14,971 bases of DNA from Actinomycetota bacterium (lineage in GTDB: Bacteria > Actinomycetota > Actinomycetes > Streptosporangiales > Streptosporangiaceae), in contig QGUZ01000110.1 in assembly GCA_003242605.1 (NCBI GenBank), positions 1 to 14,971 of the forward strand, read 5' to 3'. Within the stretch, counting starts at the first letter, position 1. Every line of letters starts with the position of its first letter. The translations under genes were made by a program, and so were the position numbers. Positions 6,453 through 13,610 of this stretch are shown in pieces. The notes under the pieces were generated by a model. That model was not told where the DNA came from and did not search any database. It worked only from the letters and a program-made list of their open reading frames with translations.

Positions 6453-7343
6453 GTGAGCTCCGGTTCCCTCCGTTGCGGTGACCTGCACGCCGAGATCAGC
6501 ACACGCGGCGGCGCCCTGCGGGTGCTGCGCGCGGGCGAGCGCGACCTCATCGTCTCCTGGCCCGAGGACGGCCCGATCCCCTTCTACAGCGGCACGCTGC
6601 TCGCGCCGTGGCCGAACCGGATCGCCGACGCCGTCTACACCTTCGCCGGGGAGCGGTTCGAGCTGCCGGTCACCGAGCCCGAGCGCGGGCACGCGCTGCA
6701 CGGGCTGGTGACGGAGGCGCCGTGGGAGTTCGCCGAGCCCGTCTCCGGCGAGGAGGCCTCGGCGCGGCTCACGCACACGATCGAGCCCACCCCCGGGTAC
6801 CCGTTCCGGCTCGCGCTCGAGGTGCTCTACACGCTCACCCCGGACGGGCTCACCACGACGCTCACCGCGCAGAACATCGGCGACCGCCCCGCCCCGTACG
6901 GCTGCGGCCCGCACCCGTGGCTGCTCGCCGGTGACGGGCCGGTGGACGGCTGGGAGCTGGAGCTGCCGGCGAGCCGGGTGCTGCTCGTCGACGAGCGGCT
7001 CGTGCCGCGGGAGCTGACCGACGTGGCGGGCACGCCGTACGACTTCCGCAGCCCGCGCCTGATCGGCGGCACCGCGATCGACCACGCCTTCACCGGGCTC
7101 GCCGCGGACGCCGAGGGGCTCGCCCGGGTACGGCTGCGCGGCCCGGCGGGCGGCGTGGAGGTGCGCTGGGACCCGCGGGTGCTGCCGTGGGTCCAGGTGT
7201 GCACCGGCACCGGGCTCGGCCACCGCGGGCTCGCCGTGGAGCCGATGACCTGCCCGCCCGACGCGTTCAACTCGGGCACCGACGTGGTCGTGCTGCAGCC
7301 CGGCGAGAAGCACGAGGCGAGCTGGACGATCGCGCCGCTGTGA
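6453..7343 (+). CDS. Aldose 1-epimerase (mutarotase) family protein
   Basis: The product is a 296-residue cytoplasmic beta-sandwich enzyme that would interconvert alpha and beta anomers of an aldose, most likely glucose released by the GH1 enzymes. I take GTG 6453 as the start because AAAGGA at 6442-6447 is spaced 5 bases from it. ATG 6447 is in frame but abuts the same ribosome site. Conserved features are Asn55-Arg56 in APWPNRI, His80 and His83 in HALHGL, the putative acid His154 in CGPHPW, and the putative base Glu263 in AVEPMTCPPDAFN. These fit the GalM/YihR-like group. It stands alone behind its own promoter and CelR box. Retaining beta-glucosidases release beta-glucose, so a mutarotase would supply the alpha form; that link is inferred. 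A related hexose-phosphate epimerase is the main alternative. Confidence 0.9.
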   Translation: MSSGSLRCGDLHAEISTRGGALRVLRAGERDLIVSWPEDGPIPFYSGTLLAPWPNRIADAVYTFAGERFELPVTEPERGHALHGLVTEAPWEFAEPVSGEEASARLTHTIEPTPGYPFRLALEVLYTLTPDGLTTTLTAQNIGDRPAPYGCGPHPWLLAGDGPVDGWELELPASRVLLVDERLVPRELTDVAGTPYDFRSPRLIGGTAIDHAFTGLAADAEGLARVRLRGPAGGVEVRWDPRVLPWVQVCTGTGLGHRGLAVEPMTCPPDAFNSGTDVVVLQPGEKHEASWTIAPL

Positions 7344-7507
7344 TCCCCCGGTGCGGCGGCAAATCCCTGGTGAGGGAAACTCCACGAGCGTTTGACGGGG
7401 CGCATTCGTGGTGCCGTGAGTGCAATAACCTGATGTGTCGTGACCGAGCGAACCACCATTCATCACGCGCCGGGGACGAGGCGGTCTCGGCCGGTTGAGG
7501 AGGCCAT
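7344..7507 (+). other. Leader region before the DAHP synthase gene
   Basis: This 164-bp gap separates the epimerase and DAHP synthase genes. It holds a TTGACG at 7392-7397 without a well-spaced -10, so I do not call a promoter. A small 5-bp stem with a GGTG loop lies at 7364-7377. A 23-codon GTG-started frame (7440-7511) ends at ATGTGA, overlapping the DAHP synthase GTG. It contains no run of Trp, Phe or Tyr codons, so there is no sign of an aromatic-amino-acid attenuator. Whether it is translated is unknown. Confidence 0.4.
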
Positions 7508-8848
7508 GTGACCGCGAATTCCATCGATCTCGACGCCTGGCGCAAGCTGCCGGCGGCGCAGCAGCCCGACTGGCCGGATCGTGCCGTGCTCGACGAGGTC
7601 GTCGCCGAGCTGTCGACCCTGCCTCCCCTCGTCTTCGCCGGGGAGTGCGACCAGCTCAAGGAGCGTCTCGCCGCCGCCGCCCGAGGCGAGGCGTTCGTCC
7701 TGCAGGGCGGTGACTGCGCCGAGACCTTCGCCGGCGCCACCGCCGACGCCGTCCGCAACAAGCTCAAGACGCTGCTGCAGATGGCGATCGTGCTCACCTA
7801 CGCGGGCAGCGTCCCGGTCGTGAAGATCGGGCGCTGGGCCGGGCAGTTCGCCAAGCCGCGCTCCAAGCCGGTCGAGGTGCGCGACGGCGTGGAGCTGCCC
7901 GCCTACCGCGGGGACATGGTGAACGGCTTCGAGTTCACCCCCGAGGCGCGTACGCCCGACCCGCGGCGGCTGCTGCGGGCGTACCACTCCTCGGCGGTGA
8001 CGCTCAACCTGTGCCGGGCCTTCACCAAGGGCGGGTACGCCGACCTGCGCCAGGTGCACGCCTGGAACCAGGACTTCGTCGCCGAGTCCCCCGCCGGGCA
8101 GCGCTACGAGCGCCTGGCGAAGGAGATCGACAAGGCGATCCAGTTCATGCACGCCTGCGGCGCGGACTCCCCCGAGTTCCACACCGTGGAGCTGTACTCG
8201 TCGCACGAGGCGCTCATCCTCGAGTACGACCGGGCGCTCACCCGGATCGACTCGCGCACCGGCCTGCCGTACGACGTGTCGGCGCACATGGTGTGGATCG
8301 GCGAGCGCACCCGCCAGCTCGACGGTGCGCACGTCGAGTTCTTCAGCCGCATCCGCAACCCGATCGGCGTGAAGCTCGGTCCGACCGCCACCCCGGAGGA
8401 CGCCCTCGCGCTGATCGAGCGGCTCAACCCCGACAACGAGCCCGGGCGGCTCACCTTCATCACCCGCATGGGCGCCACCCGGATCCGGGACGTGCTGCCC
8501 CCGCTGGTGGAGAAGGTCACCTCGAGCGGGGCGAACGTGCTGTGGGTCTGCGACCCGATGCACGGCAACACCTTCGAGGCGCCGAGCGGCCACAAGACCC
8601 GCCGCGTCGACGACATCTTCGACGAGGTCGCCGGGTTCTTCGAGGTGCACCGCGCGCTCGGCACGCACCCCGGTGGCATCCACATCGAGTTCACCGGCGA
8701 CGACGTCACCGAGTGCATCGGCGGCGGCGACCCGATCGAGGAGTCCGACCTCAGCCTGCGGTACGAGACGGCGTGCGACCCGCGCCTCAACCGCAGCCAG
8801 TCCCTCGACCTCGCGTTCCGCGTCGCCGAGCTCTACCGCTCGGCCTGA
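7508..8848 (+). CDS. aroG: Class II 3-deoxy-7-phosphoheptulonate (DAHP) synthase
   Basis: The product is a 446-residue cytoplasmic enzyme that condenses phosphoenolpyruvate with erythrose 4-phosphate, the first step of the shikimate pathway. The start is GTG 7508 behind GAGGAGG at 7497-7503. Family motifs in order are VFAGECDQL, LQGGDCAE, KIGRWAGQFAKPRS, YRGDMVNG, VWIGERTRQLDGAH, NPIGVKLGP, DPMHGNTF and GIHIEFTGDDVTEC. The expected metal ligands are Cys70, His352, Glu394 and Asp424. Each is exactly 17 lower than the Mycobacterium tuberculosis AroG ligands as I recall them (87, 369, 411, 441), consistent with a shorter N-terminus and no internal gaps between these sites. The type II fold is plant/actinomycete-like; Streptomyces literature often calls it aroH. 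It is unrelated to the sugar genes before it and ends at a strong hairpin. Confidence 0.97.
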   Translation: MTANSIDLDAWRKLPAAQQPDWPDRAVLDEVVAELSTLPPLVFAGECDQLKERLAAAARGEAFVLQGGDCAETFAGATADAVRNKLKTLLQMAIVLTYAGSVPVVKIGRWAGQFAKPRSKPVEVRDGVELPAYRGDMVNGFEFTPEARTPDPRRLLRAYHSSAVTLNLCRAFTKGGYADLRQVHAWNQDFVAESPAGQRYERLAKEIDKAIQFMHACGADSPEFHTVELYSSHEALILEYDRALTRIDSRTGLPYDVSAHMVWIGERTRQLDGAHVEFFSRIRNPIGVKLGPTATPEDALALIERLNPDNEPGRLTFITRMGATRIRDVLPPLVEKVTSSGANVLWVCDPMHGNTFEAPSGHKTRRVDDIFDEVAGFFEVHRALGTHPGGIHIEFTGDDVTECIGGGDPIEESDLSLRYETACDPRLNRSQSLDLAFRVAELYRSA

Positions 8849-8870
8849 CCGCGGCATTCCCCAGGCTTCC

Positions 8871-8903
8871 CGGCCCGGGGCGGCCACCAGCCGCCCCGGG
8901 CCG
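8871..8903 (+). terminator. Perfect GC-rich hairpin after the DAHP synthase gene
   Basis: CGGCCCGGGGCGGC (8871-8884) pairs perfectly with 8890-8903 around a 5-base CACCA loop, 22 bp after the stop codon. No T-run follows, as is common for actinomycete terminators. Being symmetric, it could also stop transcription arriving on the other strand. Confidence 0.75.
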
Positions 8904-9747
8904 TGGTGTGCGCTCAGCCGCCCTCGCACACCTGCGGGCACGCGTCACATCGAGGCCGAGGCCCGAGGACCGCCGTCCGTTGGTCGCCGAAGGCACCGCC
9001 GACGGTGGGCGGCGGGATGCACTCCTGGATCTCGCGGCGGTGTGCACGATGGGCCGGAGCGAGCCGGTGATGCTCACGCCGGTGAGAAACGACACCCTCC
9101 CGGCGGTCGCCGCCTCGCCCGCAGCCGCGACGACCCGCCTGCCCGGCCGGGAGATCGTGCCGGCCGCTGGGGACGAAGTCGCCCGTCTCCGAGGGCGGTC
9201 GCGGCCGGAGGCCGCAGACCGCCGCTCCGGGCGCAGGTCGTGCGCGCTGGGCGGTCGGAACCGGCCATCCGGTGAATGAACAGGGTTCCCGGCCGGTCCG
9301 AGGGGCCGAGCCGGGCCGGGGCACGGACCGGCGTCGGACCGGTGTGCGGTGCGCAACGGGGCGAAGACGCCGGCCGCGCCCCGGCCGTCATTACGGACGG
9401 CCACTGACCCCGACGGTACTGCCGGCCGGCGAAGGCCCGTCGTGCCCCAGCCCTCACCCCGGCGGGCGAACCCCGGCTTCCAGCGGCACCAGCGTGACCA
9501 TTGATGATCCTGCGCTCAATCGTCCGTTGCCGATGGGACCGATGGCCGACCTGCCCTCACGTCCGGCCGAGGTTTCGGCCAGACCATTTCTCCATTCGGA
9601 ATTTTCCCGCAAATTGCTTCGTTTTCAGATCATCACGGCCGCGCCTCTGGGCATGGATCTCGCGCGCCTGCGCATTCGGCGATCTTGCGGGAGATGCGGC
9701 TGTGACCGCAGAGATCAACTCCGTTGGTGCCTGCAGAGGAGCGCTCG
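8904..9747 (+). other. Long gap without a credible gene
   Basis: About 840 bp follow the hairpin without a frame I can support. The open frames on both strands here are Arg/Pro/Gly/Ser-rich, share no motif with known families and lack sensible ribosome sites. Visible structure includes an inverted repeat at 9194-9223, a short tandem GGACCGG-containing repeat near 9326-9343, and an AT-rich patch at about 9580-9635 that stands out from the GC-rich surroundings and may hold the promoter of the next gene. I found no tRNA or CRISPR-like repeat. The gap could be a decayed gene, an RNA gene or an insertion remnant; nothing seen decides between them. Confidence 0.5.
9194..9223 (+). repeat. Inverted repeat in the long gap
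   Basis: GGCGGTCGCGGCC (9194-9206) pairs with 9210-9223 across a GGA loop, with one bulged A at 9216. This gives 13 pairs. It lies in the non-coding stretch, with no gene ending nearby to explain it as a terminator on the + strand. Confidence 0.55.
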
Positions 9748-10569
9748 ATGACAGAGGCTCTCCCCCTCTCCCGGACCGAGCGGCGCGCGCGCCATCGCTC
9801 CTTATCCTCGAGACTCACGATCATCCTCGTCGCACTCCTCGCCGCGACCCTTCTCACCGCGTCGGCCTGCTCATCCCAGAACGTCGAGGTCTCGTTCCAG
9901 CCCTTCACGCTCCCGGTGAAGATCACATGGAAGAAGGGCGAAATCGAGATATCGGGGGAGCGGGATATCGTCACCCCTGTCGGCACGATCAAGATAAACG
10001 CAGGCGTGACCCTCGAAGAACCGGACGAGGAATTCTTCTACGTGACGCTGCGCGACAAGCAGCGAGACGTCGACCACGTCTACAAGGTCAACGCCGGCGC
10101 CGGGGCGTTCCACGCCGTCGTGAACGGGACCACCCACATCCAGGCCGAGAACCGACACGTCCTCATCACGGTCAAGGAAGGCGAGATCAAGACCATCGAG
10201 TTCCGGAAGGCCCAGTCGACGCTGAGCCAGGAGAAGCCCGGTCCGGTCGACAAGGTCATCGATCACATCGTCGGGCGATGGAATGAGTACTGGGAGTCGA
10301 CCTGGCACCCGCCGTTCGCCTGGGCCCGGTGGGCGTACGACGACTCCACGATGGGAGCGGTCCCGCCGTTCGGGTTCCTGTGGTTCCTGGTCCGCCTGGT
10401 GGCCGCGATCATTCTCGGCCTGATCGATCTGGTTCTCCTCGCGCTCTGTTTCCTCGCGGCGATCGCCTTCATCATCGGCGGGACCGTCTTGATGAACATC
10501 GTCTACGGCATCGCCGCGCTCATCGGCCTGTTCATACTCTTCTTGCTGGTGTTGGCACTGTTCGAATAG
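9748..10569 (+). CDS. Unrecognised exported/membrane protein with a C-terminal hydrophobic tail
   Basis: I do not recognise this 273-residue protein. The ATG at 9748 has GAGGAG at 9736-9741. A basic N-terminus (RTERRARHR) precedes a hydrophobic segment at about 24-40 ending TASAC, where Cys41 could be a poor lipobox cysteine or the segment a simple anchor. Residues 42-160 look like a beta-rich soluble domain with alternating charged and hydrophobic residues. A Trp/Tyr/Pro-rich linker (WNEYWESTWHPPFAWARWAY) follows at about 177-196. The last 66 residues (208-273) are almost entirely hydrophobic, enough for two or three membrane segments, and end at ALFE. If both ends are membrane-embedded, the middle domain would sit on one face, probably outside. 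Codon use is somewhat less GC-biased than in neighbours (ATA, AGA, ATT occur). It appears to be a single-gene unit. Confidence 0.8.
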   Translation: MTEALPLSRTERRARHRSLSSRLTIILVALLAATLLTASACSSQNVEVSFQPFTLPVKITWKKGEIEISGERDIVTPVGTIKINAGVTLEEPDEEFFYVTLRDKQRDVDHVYKVNAGAGAFHAVVNGTTHIQAENRHVLITVKEGEIKTIEFRKAQSTLSQEKPGPVDKVIDHIVGRWNEYWESTWHPPFAWARWAYDDSTMGAVPPFGFLWFLVRLVAAIILGLIDLVLLALCFLAAIAFIIGGTVLMNIVYGIAALIGLFILFLLVLALFE

Positions 10570-10610
10570 CGGCCGCAGGCCGCCGGTCTCCCCATCACCC
10601 CTGGGGCGCG

Positions 10611-10659
10611 GACGGCCTGGCGTCCACCCGCCGCTGGGCGGCGGACACGCCAGGCCGTC
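10611..10659. terminator. Bidirectional terminator between convergent genes
   Basis: GACGGCCTGGCGT (10611-10623) pairs perfectly with 10647-10659. Inside, CCGCCGC (10628-10634) pairs with 10638-10644 around a TGG loop, with a small internal loop between the two stems. It lies in the 114-bp gap between the membrane-protein gene (+ strand, ending 10569) and the aromatic operon (- strand, ending 10684), so it can end both transcripts. Confidence 0.85.
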
Positions 10660-10683
10660 GGAGCGCCGTCACGCCTCCCCAGG

Positions 10684-11631
10684 TCACGGGCGGAGCCGGG
10701 GGCGCTTTCTCGCCGGCGGGATGGGCACCCGCTCGACACCGGCGACGACGGTGTTGCGGATCGAGCCGATGCCCTCGACGGTCAGCTCGACCACGTCGCC
10801 GGGGCGCAGCGGGGGCGGGTCCTGCCTGCCGCGCAGGCCCCACAGCTCGCCGAGGCAGCCGCCGTTGCCGCAGGTGCCGGAGCCGAGCACGTCGCCGGGC
10901 CGTACCCAGGTGCCGCGCGAGGCGTACGCGACGAGCTCCTCGAAGGTCCAGCTCATGTTCGACAGCAGGTCGCGGCCGACCACGGTGCCGTTGACGGCCG
11001 CGGTGAGCGCGAGCCGCAGCAGGCCGTCCTCGTCGCGGTACGGCTCCAGCTCGTCGGCGGTGACGAGCCACGGGCCGAGCGTGGTGGCGGTGTCCTTGCC
11101 CTTCGCCGGGCCGAGGCCGACCTGCATCTCGCGGGCCTGCAGATCGCGGGCCGACCAGTCGTTCATGATCAGATACCCGGCGATGTGCTCCCGGGCCGCC
11201 TCCGGGGTGAGGTCCCGGCCGGGCCGGCCGATCACGGCGGCGACCTCGAGCTCGAAGTCGAACGCCGCGCAGCCGGGCGGCACCGGCACCTCGTCGTAGG
11301 GGCCGACCACCGCGTACGGGTTGGTGAAGTAGAACGCGGGCGCGTCGTACCAGGCGTCGGGGACCGTGCCGGTCGGGTCGTGGCCGCGGCGCATGCCCTC
11401 GACGTGCTCCTCGAAGGTGACGAAGTCCCGCACGGTGGGCGGCTGGAACGGCGCGCACAGCCGTACCTCGGCGAGCGGGACCGGGGCCTGGGCGAGGCTC
11501 GCGGCCTCGCCCAGGCGGTCGTCGCGCAGCAGGTCGAGGAGCCCGACGCCGTCGGGGAACGGCCGGACCGCGTCGGCCTCGACGATCCCGGACCGGGTAC
11601 GGCCCTCGTGAGTGAACGTTGCGATACGCAT
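10684..11631 (-). CDS. Fumarylacetoacetate hydrolase (FAH) family protein
   Basis: The product is a 315-residue FAH-fold enzyme, last gene of the aromatic operon. An N-terminal domain of about 60 residues precedes the catalytic domain. The metal ligands are visible as Glu127 and Glu129 in DFELEVAAVIGRP and Asp158 in NDWSARD. In RDFVTFEEH, Asp69 and His76 have the same 7-residue spacing as Asp126 and His133 of mammalian FAH as I recall it. That favours a hydrolase of a diketo/acylpyruvate-type substrate, though isomerases and decarboxylases of the family share the fold. The ATG at 11631 lies 27 bp after the dioxygenase stop with only a weak ribosome site, so translation may be coupled. It probably processes the product of ring cleavage; the exact reaction is not determined by sequence. 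Confidence 0.9.
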   Translation of the reverse strand: MRIATFTHEGRTRSGIVEADAVRPFPDGVGLLDLLRDDRLGEAASLAQAPVPLAEVRLCAPFQPPTVRDFVTFEEHVEGMRRGHDPTGTVPDAWYDAPAFYFTNPYAVVGPYDEVPVPPGCAAFDFELEVAAVIGRPGRDLTPEAAREHIAGYLIMNDWSARDLQAREMQVGLGPAKGKDTATTLGPWLVTADELEPYRDEDGLLRLALTAAVNGTVVGRDLLSNMSWTFEELVAYASRGTWVRPGDVLGSGTCGNGGCLGELWGLRGRQDPPPLRPGDVVELTVEGIGSIRNTVVAGVERVPIPPARKRPRLRP

Positions 11632-11658
11632 CGGATCAGACAGGTCTCGGCCGGGGGA

Positions 11659-12594
11659 TCACACGGGCGGGGCGACGAAGACGCCGCGGTCGACGTCGTT
11701 GAACGACTCCCTGGTGATGACCTCGTCGATCTGGTTGGCGGTCCCCCACTGGTCGCTCACCTCGGGCTTGGTGAAGTCGTGCACCGAGGGGTGCCAGGTG
11801 TCCTCGTCGAGCTCCTCCAGCTCGGTGGTGTACTCGACCGTGTTGCCGTGCGGGTCGAGGAAGTAGGAGAAGGTGTTGTCCCCCGCCAGGTGGCGGCCCG
11901 GCCCCCAGATCATGCGGACCCCGGCGCGCAGCAGCCGGCCGGTGCCGAACATGAACTCGTCGACGCCGCGCAGCTCAAAGCTGATGTGGTGGAGCGAGAC
12001 GTGCGGGCCGCGGGCGATGGCGAGGCTGTGGTGCTGCGGGTTGCACCGCATGAAGTGCATGACCTCGCCGATCCGCGGGTGGCCGAGGGTGTCGGAGAGC
12101 GCGAAGCCGAGGTGGGTCTCGTACCACTCGCGGGTGGCGTTGATGTCGGGCGAGTTCACCACGACGTGCGACAGCCGGACCGGGATCGACTCGCGCGGCT
12201 CGATCTTGCGGTGCCTGCGGGGGGCGACGTCCGCGGAGACCTCGACGGTGCGCCCGTCGATGTCGAAGAAGCGGAAGCCGTACCCGCCGCCGGGGGTGGC
12301 GAGCTCGCCCGGCTTGGAGATGAGCTGCACACCCGCCTTGCCCAGCCGCTCGGCGAGGGCGTCGACGTCGGCCGGGCTCGCCGCGCCGAAGGCGATCAGG
12401 TCGAGCCGCTTCTCCTCGGCCTTGCGCAGCCGGATGATGTACTGCTCGGGGGAGCCCTCGGCGGCGAGGAAGCTGAGGCCGGTGTCGGTGGCGACCTCGG
12501 TGAGGCCCCACACCCCGGCGTAGAACTCGCGCTGCTTGTCGAAGTCGGGCACGGCGAGGTCGACGTGCCGCAGGTGGGTGATGAGTCTGGTCAT
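11659..12594 (-). CDS. Type I extradiol (meta-cleavage) ring dioxygenase, two VOC domains
   Basis: The product is a 311-residue Fe(II)-dependent enzyme with the two-domain vicinal-oxygen-chelate fold of catechol 2,3-dioxygenase/BphC. The N-terminal, non-metal domain spans about 5-122 and the catalytic domain about 138-260, with an extra tail to 311. Iron ligands expected from BphC are present as His143 (LSHVVVNSP), His203 (LHHISFEL) and Glu254 (GNTVEYTTE). The ATG at 12594 has AAGGA (12600-12604, complement strand) 5 bases upstream. The tail after 260 (WHPSVHDF, then GTANQIDEVI) is typical of dioxygenases acting on larger or carboxylated catechols, in my judgement. It follows an ACMSD-like gene by 17 bp and precedes the FAH gene. 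The substrate is a catechol of unknown substitution, likely made by the upstream monooxygenase. Confidence 0.92.
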   Translation of the reverse strand: MTRLITHLRHVDLAVPDFDKQREFYAGVWGLTEVATDTGLSFLAAEGSPEQYIIRLRKAEEKRLDLIAFGAASPADVDALAERLGKAGVQLISKPGELATPGGGYGFRFFDIDGRTVEVSADVAPRRHRKIEPRESIPVRLSHVVVNSPDINATREWYETHLGFALSDTLGHPRIGEVMHFMRCNPQHHSLAIARGPHVSLHHISFELRGVDEFMFGTGRLLRAGVRMIWGPGRHLAGDNTFSYFLDPHGNTVEYTTELEELDEDTWHPSVHDFTKPEVSDQWGTANQIDEVITRESFNDVDRGVFVAPPV

Positions 12595-12611
12595 GACCGT
12601 CCTTGGGGGAT

Positions 12612-13610
12612 TCAGTGCTTGAGGTCGAAGAGCCTGAGGGCGTTGCCGCCGCGGACCGCGTCGAACTCGGCGGCGTCCGGGAGGGCGGCGCGCAGCCGGT
12701 CGAGCGGGTCGGGGACGCCCATGTCGAAGGGGTGGTCGGAGCCGAGCACGACCTGGGAGACGCCGACGGCGTCGATGAGCGCGCGCAGCGCCTCCGGCCG
12801 GTAGACGAGGGAGTCGAACCAGATGCGGCGCAGGTACGCGCTGGGCGGCTCGGCGCAGCCCTTGGCGTCCGGCCGCACCTGCCAGCCGTGGTCGGCCCGC
12901 ACGATGTACGTCGGCAGGTAGCCGCCGCCGTGGGCGGCGAGCAGCTTCAGGTTCGGGTGCCGGTCAAGCACGCCGCTGAAGATGAGGTGGGACAGCGCGA
13001 CCGCGTTCTCCACCGGCTGGCCGACGATGTTCGACAGGTACCAGCGGTCGAGCCGCTCGTCGAGGGTGCAGCCGAACGGGTGGAGGAAGACCACCGCGCC
13101 GGTCTCGGCGGCGTGCGCCCAGAACGGCTCGTACGCCGGGTCGGACAGCTCGCGCCCGGGGGCGTGCGAGGAGATCATCACGCCGCGCAGGCCGAGGCCG
13201 AGGGCGTGGTCGAGCGCCTCGACGAGCAGGTCCGGGTGCTGGAGCGGGACGATGCCGAGCCCGTGCAGCCGGTCGGGCGCCTCGGCGCAGTGCGCGGCCA
13301 CGCCCTCGTTGGCGAGCCGGTACACGGTGCGGGCGAGGCCGGCGTCGCCGGCCCAGTAGTGGTAGTGGGACGGCGACGGGCTGACGATCTGCACGTCCAC
13401 GCCCGCGGCGTCCATGTCGGCGAGCCGTGCCTCCACCCGGGTGAGCCGCGGCAGGATCTCGGCGATCACGCGGCCGTTCACCTCGAGGGCGGCCGGGCCG
13501 TTGCGCCGCGCCTCCAGCGCCCGGTGCTCGGCGTGGCCGGGGTGGTCGGCGACGGCGCGGTCCACCTCGGGGAGCAGCACGTGCGCGTGCACGTCGATCG
13601 TGACGGTCAC
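12612..13610 (-). CDS. ACMSD-like amidohydrolase (probable decarboxylase)
   Basis: The product is a 332-residue metal-dependent TIM-barrel enzyme of the amidohydrolase 2 family. I take GTG 13610 as the start because it overlaps the monooxygenase TGA by 4 bp and puts the metal motif at the very N-terminus. The open frame continues upstream only as a shadow. Metal and catalytic residues are His8 and His10 (DVHAH), His177 (FLHPFG), His227 (AAHGGGYLP) and Asp292 (GSDHPFD). These line up closely with the His9, His11, His177, His228, Asp294 set I recall for 2-amino-3-carboxymuconate-6-semialdehyde decarboxylase. The stretch RLADMDAAGVDVQIVSPSP is also characteristic of ACMSD and related non-oxidative decarboxylases. 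It probably removes a carboxylate from a ring-cleavage product or an aromatic acid. Hydrolysis of a lactone is a less likely alternative. Confidence 0.92.
   Translation of the reverse strand: MTVTIDVHAHVLLPEVDRAVADHPGHAEHRALEARRNGPAALEVNGRVIAEILPRLTRVEARLADMDAAGVDVQIVSPSPSHYHYWAGDAGLARTVYRLANEGVAAHCAEAPDRLHGLGIVPLQHPDLLVEALDHALGLGLRGVMISSHAPGRELSDPAYEPFWAHAAETGAVVFLHPFGCTLDERLDRWYLSNIVGQPVENAVALSHLIFSGVLDRHPNLKLLAAHGGGYLPTYIVRADHGWQVRPDAKGCAEPPSAYLRRIWFDSLVYRPEALRALIDAVGVSQVVLGSDHPFDMGVPDPLDRLRAALPDAAEFDAVRGGNALRLFDLKH

Noticed and set aside
3589..6456. 955-codon plus-strand frame overlapping celR and the second GH1 gene
   Set aside because: It is an alternate frame of two well-supported genes, with an Arg/Pro/Ala-rich product that lacks any motif.
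7392..7431. TTGACG at 7392 with AT-rich TAACCT at 7426 as a promoter for the DAHP synthase gene
   Set aside because: The spacer would be 28 bases, far outside the usual 16-19, and no better-spaced -10 is visible.
8787..9404. Minus-strand frame in the long gap (205 codons)
   Set aside because: The product is Arg/Ser/Pro/Gly-rich without recognisable motifs, overlaps the end of the DAHP synthase gene and spans its terminator hairpin.
9736..9749. GAGGAGCGCTCGAT resembling a CelR box at the 9748 gene start
   Set aside because: Only 9 of 14 positions match, and it coincides with the ribosome-binding site, which explains the GGAG. Chance is likely.
9272..9751. Plus-strand frame in the long gap (159 codons)
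   Set aside because: Its composition is typical of random GC-rich sequence, and it runs over the ribosome site and start of the 9748 gene. I found no supporting motif.
11185..12804. 539-codon plus-strand frame opposite the FAH and dioxygenase genes
   Set aside because: It is a Val/Asp/Gly/Glu/Arg-rich shadow of two minus-strand genes with intact catalytic residues.
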